Below, one piece after another: positions 58,686-64,000 of a DNA stretch of 64,000 nt (position 1 is the stretch's first letter; the number at the start of each line of letters is the position of its first letter). The notes under the pieces were generated by a model, which had not been told where the DNA came from, did not search any database, and saw only the letters and a list, made by a program, of their open reading frames with translations. The stretch is taken from NCBI RefSeq assembly GCF_018619435.1, contig NZ_JAHFZF010000017.1, forward strand, positions 8,001 through 72,000. The letters are read 5' to 3'. The DNA is from Rhodoferax sp. U11-2br. Lineage in GTDB: Bacteria > Pseudomonadota > Gammaproteobacteria > Burkholderiales > Burkholderiaceae_C. A program made the position numbers and the translations under genes.

Positions 58686-58955
58686 ATGAATGCACAAATG
58701 GTACTGACCATGGGGCAAGACGCTCTGTGGATGATGTTGATGGTGTCTGCCCCGGTGCTGGGGGTGATGCTGGTGGTCGGGCTGTTGGTCAGTCTGTTTC
58801 AGGCGGTGACGCAAATCAATGAAGCGACGCTGGCTTTTGTTCCAAAATTGATAGCTGCCATAGCCGTATTTGCGCTGGCTGGACCTTGGATGTTGACCAC
58901 GTTGGTGGAGTACATCCGGCGCACCATCGAGGCCATCCCCTCGGCGATTTTGTGA
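58686..58955 (+). CDS. fliQ: Flagellar export gate protein FliQ
   Basis: 89 residues, two membrane helices (MLMVSAPVLGVMLVVGLLVS, AAIAVFALAGPWMLTTLVEY) with the conserved QAVTQINEATLAFVPKL between. Family length and place are exact. Confidence 0.97.
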   Translation: MNAQMVLTMGQDALWMMLMVSAPVLGVMLVVGLLVSLFQAVTQINEATLAFVPKLIAAIAVFALAGPWMLTTLVEYIRRTIEAIPSAIL

Positions 58956-58968
58956 ACTGGCGCAAGCC

Positions 58969-59736
58969 GTGATCACTTTCACTGAAGCCCAGTTGACAGC
59001 CTGGCTGTCGCCCTTGATCTGGCCCTTTTTACGTACCCTGGCGGTTTTTACATCGGCCCCGGTCTTCTCCTCCAAGTCTTTTCCGGTTCGGGCTCGTATT
59101 GGTTTGGCATTTTTTATTGCGTTGGCAGCACAGCCCACCTTGGGTCAGCAACCCGTGGTCAGCATCACGGACAGCGCGGCCTTGGGTGCGGTGTTCCAAC
59201 AGGTTGGTGTTGGTCTGGCCATTGGCTTTGCGATTCGTGTGGTGTTCGCGGCGATCGAACTCGCGGGTGAGGTGATTGGGTTTCAGATGGGGCTGGGTTT
59301 TGCCTCCTTTTTTGACCCTACCTTCAACACCCAGTCCAGTGCCGTCGCACGGTTTTTCGGCCAAATGGCCCTGTTCATGTTCATTGTGATGAATGGCCAC
59401 CTGCTGGTGCTGATGGCTGTGATCAAGAGTTTTCAGAATTTTCCTGTGGATCAGAATTTTCTGGAAGCATTGAAACAGATGAAAGTGCTGGATTTGGGGG
59501 TAGACCTGTTCGCCAGCGGGCTGTGGATCGCGCTGCCGATGGTCGGCATGCTGATGTTTGCCAATCTGGCGCTGGGCATTGTCTCGCGTGTTGCACCTCA
59601 AATGAGCATTTTTGCCATCGGTTTTCCAGTGACGCTGTCGGTGGGGCTACTTGGCATGGCAGCCATGTTGCCGATGCTTGATGAGCCGGTGATGGCGCTG
59701 ATGCAGCGGGCCATTGACGTGTTTGCCATCAGGTAG
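58969..59736 (+). CDS. fliR: Flagellar export gate protein FliR
   Basis: 255 residues from a GTG at 58969. Multiple membrane helices (VFTSAPVFSSKSFPVRARIG, GEVIGFQMGLGFASFFDPTF, ALPMVGMLMFANLALGIVSR) identify FliR. Last gene of the fliF-R operon; only 8 nt separate its stop from the convergent response regulator. Confidence 0.96.
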   Translation: MITFTEAQLTAWLSPLIWPFLRTLAVFTSAPVFSSKSFPVRARIGLAFFIALAAQPTLGQQPVVSITDSAALGAVFQQVGVGLAIGFAIRVVFAAIELAGEVIGFQMGLGFASFFDPTFNTQSSAVARFFGQMALFMFIVMNGHLLVLMAVIKSFQNFPVDQNFLEALKQMKVLDLGVDLFASGLWIALPMVGMLMFANLALGIVSRVAPQMSIFAIGFPVTLSVGLLGMAAMLPMLDEPVMALMQRAIDVFAIR

Positions 59737-59744
59737 CTGTTTTC

Positions 59745-60374
59745 TCAGACCAGTCCATTGCGGATGGCATACACCGTCATCTCGGCGTTGTTGGTCAGCT
59801 TGAGTTTTTCCAGCACGCGTGCCCGGTAAACGCTGACAGTTTTGGGGCTCAGCATGAGTTCCTCGGCAATGTCGGACAGGCGTTTGCCGGAAGCAATCTT
59901 CAACAGGGTTTGTAGCTCACGCTCTGACAAGCAGGCGTGAGCACTGGTGTTTTCCGGGGTGTTGAGGTTGTCCACCAGCATTTGGGCCACATTGGCGGTG
60001 ACGTATTTGCGTCCCTGGGCCACGGTGCGTACCGCGGTGATTAGATCGGCCGGGTCACCAGCTTTGTTCAAGTAACCTTGTGCCCCCGCTTTCAGGCAGC
60101 GGATGGCGTACTGGTCCTCCGGGAACATGGACACCATCAGGACTTTGATGGGGGAGTCCACCTCACGCAAACTGGCCAGCACCTCCAACCCGCCCCGGCC
60201 TGGTAGGTTGATGTCGAGGACGAGCACGTCGCAAGGGTGGGCGCGTAAAACCTCGCGAACCTCAGAGTAGGAGCCACTTTCGGCAACAACCTGGATGTCC
60301 ACCGCTTCAGAGAGCGTTTCTTTGATGCCGCGCCGGATCATGGCGTGGTCGTCGCACAAAATGACGCGAATCAT
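59745..60374 (-). CDS. NarL/LuxR-type response regulator
   Basis: 209 residues from the ATG at 60374; a longer open frame extends into the kinase gene but is antisense-like. Receiver domain (VILCDDHAMIRRGIKETLSE, phospho-Asp in VLVLDINLPGRGG, MVSMFPEDQ) and a C-terminal LuxR HTH (LSERELQTLLKIASGKRLSD, LMLSPKTVSVYRARVLEKLK). It follows its kinase by 7 nt. Target genes unknown. Confidence 0.94.
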   Translation of the reverse strand: MIRVILCDDHAMIRRGIKETLSEAVDIQVVAESGSYSEVREVLRAHPCDVLVLDINLPGRGGLEVLASLREVDSPIKVLMVSMFPEDQYAIRCLKAGAQGYLNKAGDPADLITAVRTVAQGRKYVTANVAQMLVDNLNTPENTSAHACLSERELQTLLKIASGKRLSDIAEELMLSPKTVSVYRARVLEKLKLTNNAEMTVYAIRNGLV

Positions 60375-60381
60375 GGTCTCA

Positions 60382-61488
60382 TCACTCCTGTTTGATGGTT
60401 GAGTTGTCGCTGAGGGGGATGGACAGGGTGATCGCTGTGCCGTGGCCCCTTTGGGTGCTGACATCGAGCCAGCCTCCGACAGTCTTGGCTCTCTCCTTGA
60501 GGCCTTTGAGCCCAAATCCTCCCGCCGCGCCTGTGTGCTGATCGATCATGCCCCGTCCATTGTCAGCCACCTCAAGGGTCAGAAAATGGTCATCCCCTGC
60601 CAGCTCAATCTTGACGTGAGTGCACTGTGCATACTTGCTGGCATTGGTCAGCGCTTCTTGTGCGGTTCTGTAGGCGGTGAGTTGGATGTCTTTGGACAGG
60701 CAGTTGTTGATCAACTCCGCTTTGATCTGGGTTGGGATGCCGGTGCGGCGAGAGAAGCTGTCGCCGAGCCAATGGATGGCGGCAACCAGCCCCTGGTCCA
60801 GGATGGCCGGGCGCAGGTTCATCATGATGCGCTGACTGGCCTCCACCGCATGTTGCAACATGTCTGTCGCGGCTTGGACATGGGCCAGCACACTTGTGTC
60901 TGACACATGTCTTTCCACCCAAGCCAGGTCAAAACGGATGGCCGCTAGGGAGCCACCGATGTCATCGTGGATTTCGCGAGCGATGGCAGCGCGCTCCTGT
61001 TCTATGGTGGACTGAAGCTGTTCGGCAAAGCTGGCGAGTTGTTTTTGAGAGTGTTTCAGCTCTGCATCAGCCTGTTCTCTGGCCAGCACAATGTGGTGCA
61101 TTTCAATCGCGCGTTGTGTCACATGGCGAAGTTTGGAAAGGTCTTCCTTGGGCAGATAGTCGCTGATGCCAGCCTGGATGGCCTGGACTGCTGCAGTTTC
61201 CCCAATGGCACCAGACAGCAGGACAAATGGCAAGCGCACGGACAATTCATTCATCAATGCCCAGGCGTCTAGCGCAGTGAGGCCGGGAAGACGATAATCC
61301 GCCAAAACAACATCAAAGCCGTTCTCCAGTAACGCGCTCTTGAAGGATTCCAGGTTCTCCACGCGCACGATGTCGACTGGTGTTCCCGATTTTTGGAATT
61401 CACGCTTGACCAGTAGGTGATCGGACGCCGAGTCCTCCAAATGAAGCACACGTAAGACAGCGTGTTTTTTTTGATTTTTGTTGAGCAT
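60382..61488 (-). CDS. Histidine kinase with N-terminal receiver domain
   Basis: 368 residues. A REC domain (LRVLHLEDSASDHLLVKREF, Asp in VVLADYRLPGLTA) precedes a coiled-coil HisKA_3 dimerisation helix with the His box (AIAREIHDDIGGSLAAIRFD) and a HATPase domain (TASKYAQCTHVKIELAG, VADNGRGMID, GFGLKGLKERA). No membrane segment or sensor domain, so it is soluble. The REC half suggests input from another kinase. It and the regulator sit between fliR and the cheA cluster. Confidence 0.92.
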   Translation of the reverse strand: MLNKNQKKHAVLRVLHLEDSASDHLLVKREFQKSGTPVDIVRVENLESFKSALLENGFDVVLADYRLPGLTALDAWALMNELSVRLPFVLLSGAIGETAAVQAIQAGISDYLPKEDLSKLRHVTQRAIEMHHIVLAREQADAELKHSQKQLASFAEQLQSTIEQERAAIAREIHDDIGGSLAAIRFDLAWVERHVSDTSVLAHVQAATDMLQHAVEASQRIMMNLRPAILDQGLVAAIHWLGDSFSRRTGIPTQIKAELINNCLSKDIQLTAYRTAQEALTNASKYAQCTHVKIELAGDDHFLTLEVADNGRGMIDQHTGAAGGFGLKGLKERAKTVGGWLDVSTQRGHGTAITLSIPLSDNSTIKQE

Positions 61489-61561
61489 GATTGGCGCTAT
61501 GATTGTCCGCAGGCCCGATTCTGCTTGTTTTAAGGTGCTCTGAACGGAGATTCCATTTCAA

Positions 61562-62002
61562 ATGTCACTTCAGCCAACATTTTCGACCCCTACTGTGGCA
61601 TTGCCGGTCATGCTGGTGGCTGAAGTACAGGATTCGTTGTTGGTGGTTGTTCATGACTTAAAACGGCTGGATGGCTTGCTAGCCCACACCATGGAAAACT
61701 TAATGCAGAGATTTACAGCGGCAAGTGCTGATCTGTCTGATCCTGCGTTGGTCGCCATGCAAGAGCTCGAAGGTGTACGCGCTGGTCTGCATGCTGCGCT
61801 GACTGAATTGCAGTTTCAGGATATGGCTTCCCAGTTGATCGTTCATACCTCCAAGATTTTGCAGGGTTGTGCCTACCGTCTGGCCTCGGATTCCATGGGC
61901 TCTGAGGATGGTGATGCTGTTCCCTTTGTGGAAGATGTGCCGGACCGCCCCAACCCTGTGACTCAGGATGAAATGCAGGCGGGTTCGGTTGAGCTTTTTT
62001 GA
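61562..62002 (+). CDS. Small CheZ-like protein of the che cluster
   Basis: 146 residues, not a known annotated family to me. A helical core (EVQDSLLVVVHDLKRLDGLL, AHTMENLMQRFTAASADLSD) leads to ELQFQDMASQLIVHTSKIL, which aligns with the CheZ active-site helix ([16 protein letters not shown] here in CheZ): the Asp and Gln keep the same spacing, D-x-x-x-Q. The acidic tail has no obvious CheY-binding end. It starts the plus-strand run with cheY2 and cheA. A phosphatase role is inference. Confidence 0.7.
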   Translation: MSLQPTFSTPTVALPVMLVAEVQDSLLVVVHDLKRLDGLLAHTMENLMQRFTAASADLSDPALVAMQELEGVRAGLHAALTELQFQDMASQLIVHTSKILQGCAYRLASDSMGSEDGDAVPFVEDVPDRPNPVTQDEMQAGSVELF

Positions 62003-62018
62003 TATTGTTGGAGTCCTC

Positions 62019-62381
62019 ATGCCTGTCATACTCACTGTCGATGATTCACCATCCATGCGCAAGATGGTGGCTTTTACCTTGGTTGGAGCCGGGTATCAAG
62101 TCGTTGAAGCGGTTGACGGCATAGATGCTTACGAGAAGGCTCAAGCTCAGCCTATAGATCTGGTGATCACAGACCAAAACATGCCGCGTATGGATGGTCT
62201 GAGTTTGACGCGTAAATTGCGTGAGCATCCGCAATTCAAAACAGTACCCATCTTGATGCTGACCACCGAGTCCAGTGATCTCATGAAGCAGGCCGGGCGA
62301 GCGGCTGGTGCTACTGGGTGGTTGGTCAAGCCGTTTGATCCGAATCGGCTGATCGAAGTGATCAAGAAAGTTATCAAGTAA
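62019..62381 (+). CDS. cheY: Single-domain response regulator CheY (second copy)
   Basis: 120 residues from the ATG at 62019 with a GTTGGAG site. Acidic pair LTVDDSPSMRKMVAFTLVGA, phospho-Asp in LVITDQNMPRMDGL, Thr in MLTTESS and Lys in LVKPFDPNRLIEV. It is of the CheA-linked type and differs from cheY1 (20244). It precedes cheA by 45 nt. Confidence 0.95.
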   Translation: MPVILTVDDSPSMRKMVAFTLVGAGYQVVEAVDGIDAYEKAQAQPIDLVITDQNMPRMDGLSLTRKLREHPQFKTVPILMLTTESSDLMKQAGRAAGATGWLVKPFDPNRLIEVIKKVIK

Positions 62382-62426
62382 CGGCGTTTTTCGTCCGTGT
62401 AATACATTAGATTTCTGGAGATAGAC

Positions 62427-64000
62427 ATGGCTGAAACGCATCATGAGAGCAGCGGGTCCAGTGCCGACTTTGACCTGAGCCAGTTTTATCAGATATTTTT
62501 TGAGGAAGCTGGTGAGAATCTGGACTTGATGGAGCAGATGTTGTTGGGCCTGAATCTGGAGACGGCTGACGACGAGGAGCTCAATGGGATTTTTCGTTGT
62601 GCCCATTCCGTCAAAGGTGGCGCGGCTACCTTCGGTTTTTCTGATGTAGCAGAATTGACCCATCAAATGGAGTCGCTGCTGGATAGACTTCGGCGGCACG
62701 AGCTCAAGCCAAACGCATCGATGGTTGATGTCCTGCTGGAGTCTGCTGATGCTTCGCGCGGGTTGCTGGCTTGCCATCAATCTGGAAATGTTGGTCAAGG
62801 ACCTGCTACTGCGGGACTTGTCAGCCGGATTCGTGCTTTGGTGGCGGGAGAGGATGTCCCTGTTGTCCCGGTCGCCAAACCTGCCGAACCGGTTAAGGTT
62901 GTGCCTGTTGAGCCCCCGGTTGTTCTGCAGGCGGCTCCGGCTGAAGTGACTGTTCAGAAAAGTGGTAGTGATCAGCGTCATCTTGAGATTCGACTGGTCA
63001 AGTTGGATCAGCCAACTCAGGCCGAAGCTATTGTTGAGTTGTTTCGCGATATTCCAGGATTGGGGGAAATCAAACCTTTGACACTTTCCGGAACTCCTGC
63101 GGATACTCGAGTTTTTGAAGTGCAGACAACGTCCTCCAATGAGGACTTATTGGATTTGTTTGCGTTCCATGTCTCTCGGGAGCATGTTGTTATCGTTGAT
63201 ATGCCCGCTTCTGGCGTTTCGGGGGTGCATCATGAACCAATGACGTCACCTGCTGTAGCTCTGCCCGAACCCTCCGAGAGAGGGTCTTCCGATGCGCCGA
63301 TTTTTGGCTTTTTTGATGGTGCTCCGGGGGCTCCGCAACAACATGCGGCTGAAGTTTCTCCGATCGCTGCGTCCCCAATGACGGATGTGAGTACGGTGGC
63401 CAAGGTTCAAAGTGCCGCCAAAGTGCCTGCGGTGAGTGCGGTGCAGCCTGAGGCCGCGACGATTCGGGTGGCTATCAGCAAGGTGGACCAACTGATTAAC
63501 TTGGTTGGAGAGCTGGTGATCACCCAGGCCATGTTGGCGCAGAACAGCCGAGCGCTGGATCCCGCTGTTTGTCAACAGTTGTTGACCGGATTGACAGATC
63601 TTGACCGGAACACTCGCGATTTGCAGGAATCTGTCATGTCAATCCGGATGATTCCAATGTCAATTGTGTTTAGCCGGTTTCCCCGGATGCTGCGTGATCT
63701 GGCGAGCAAACTTGGAAAGAAGGTTGATTTCGTGACCCAGGGTGAGGCAACAGAGTTGGACAAGGGTCTTGTGGAGAAAATCACAGACCCGTTGACTCAC
63801 TTGGTTCGAAACAGTTGTGATCACGGTATCGAAAGTCCTCAGGAGCGCATTCGAGCTGGGAAGCCTGAAACGGGGACGATCACACTTTCTGCGTCCCATC
63901 AGGGCGGCTCAATCGTGATTGAAGTTCGAGACGATGGTAAAGGCATGTCAAGGCAGAAAATCCTGGCGAAGGCCCGAGAGCGTGGGCTTGATGTCTCAGA
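62427..64000 (+). CDS. cheA: Chemotaxis histidine kinase CheA (3' end cut by window)
   Basis: About 524 residues visible. HPt domain with phospho-acceptor His60 (GIFRCAHSVKGGAATFGFSD), a Pro/Val-rich linker, a P2-like domain (~185-255, VKLDQPTQAEAIVELFRDIP), the dimerisation domain P3 (ISKVDQLINLVGELVITQAM) and the start of the ATPase domain P4 (LVRNSCDHGIESPQERIRAG, VRDDGKGM). The C-terminal CheW-like domain lies past the edge. It phosphorylates the CheY upstream. Confidence 0.95.
   Translation, partial: MAETHHESSGSSADFDLSQFYQIFFEEAGENLDLMEQMLLGLNLETADDEELNGIFRCAHSVKGGAATFGFSDVAELTHQMESLLDRLRRHELKPNASMVDVLLESADASRGLLACHQSGNVGQGPATAGLVSRIRALVAGEDVPVVPVAKPAEPVKVVPVEPPVVLQAAPAEVTVQKSGSDQRHLEIRLVKLDQPTQAEAIVELFRDIPGLGEIKPLTLSGTPADTRVFEVQTTSSNEDLLDLFAFHVSREHVVIVDMPASGVSGVHHEPMTSPAVALPEPSERGSSDAPIFGFFDGAPGAPQQHAAEVSPIAASPMTDVSTVAKVQSAAKVPAVSAVQPEAATIRVAISKVDQLINLVGELVITQAMLAQNSRALDPAVCQQLLTGLTDLDRNTRDLQESVMSIRMIPMSIVFSRFPRMLRDLASKLGKKVDFVTQGEATELDKGLVEKITDPLTHLVRNSCDHGIESPQERIRAGKPETGTITLSASHQGGSIVIEVRDDGKGMSRQKILAKARERGLDVS

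Noticed and set aside
58843-58863. AAAATTGATAGCTGC in fliQ as another repeat copy
   Set aside because: The encoded residues are the normal conserved FliQ sequence, so the match is probably chance.

Overview
The window looks like a betaproteobacterial chromosome, most likely a Comamonadaceae member of the Rhodoferax type (inferred from protein style, the FlhDC/CheZ/FlhF set and the hairpin repeats; not searched). It holds an almost complete flagellar and chemotaxis locus, with a sugar-modification island inside it.

Left block (1-23.6 kb). A long minus-strand operon runs flgB-C-D-E-F-G-H-I-J-K-L, many genes overlapping by 1-4 nt, and ends in a truncated HDOD-domain gene. Divergent to it are flgA, flgM (behind a clear sigma-28 promoter) and flgN. 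Then follow, on the minus strand, motA-motB, cheY-cheZ, flhB-flhA-flhF-flhG-like-fliA and, upstream of all these, the master regulators flhD-flhC.

Middle island (23.9-44.0 kb). This stretch is visibly more A+T-rich. A plus-strand trio rfbF-rfbG-rfbH makes a CDP-3,6-dideoxyhexose precursor. It converges on a minus-strand array: giant triple SPINDLY/OGT-like transferase, B12-type radical SAM protein, NeuB-cupin fusion, thiamine-diphosphate enzyme, C-methyltransferase, Nudix hydrolase, SDR, radical SAM protein, and a protein I do not recognise. It directly follows flagellin gene fliC1. I infer a pathway that builds an unusual, possibly branched and methylated, sugar and attaches it to flagellin. 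No Maf transferase and no CMP-sugar synthetase is visible, so the transfer would fall to the OGT-like protein.

Right block (44.1-59.7 kb). Two divergent, partly identical flagellin genes lie back to back. They are followed by fliD-fliS-fliT, then divergent fliE and the plus-strand run fliF-G-H-I-J-K-L-M-N-O-P-Q-R (switch, export ATPase, hook-length ruler, export gate).

End (59.7-64 kb). A NarL-type response regulator and its REC-histidine kinase face fliR. They are followed by a small CheZ-like protein, a second cheY, and the 5' part of cheA, cut by the window edge. Together the genes cover regulation (FlhDC, FliA, FlgM), export, basal body, hook, filament, capping, motor, chemotaxis and probable filament glycosylation. 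Hairpin repeats with an AGCCCTTG/CAAGGGCT core occur between genes and apparently inside flgH, rfbG and fliK.
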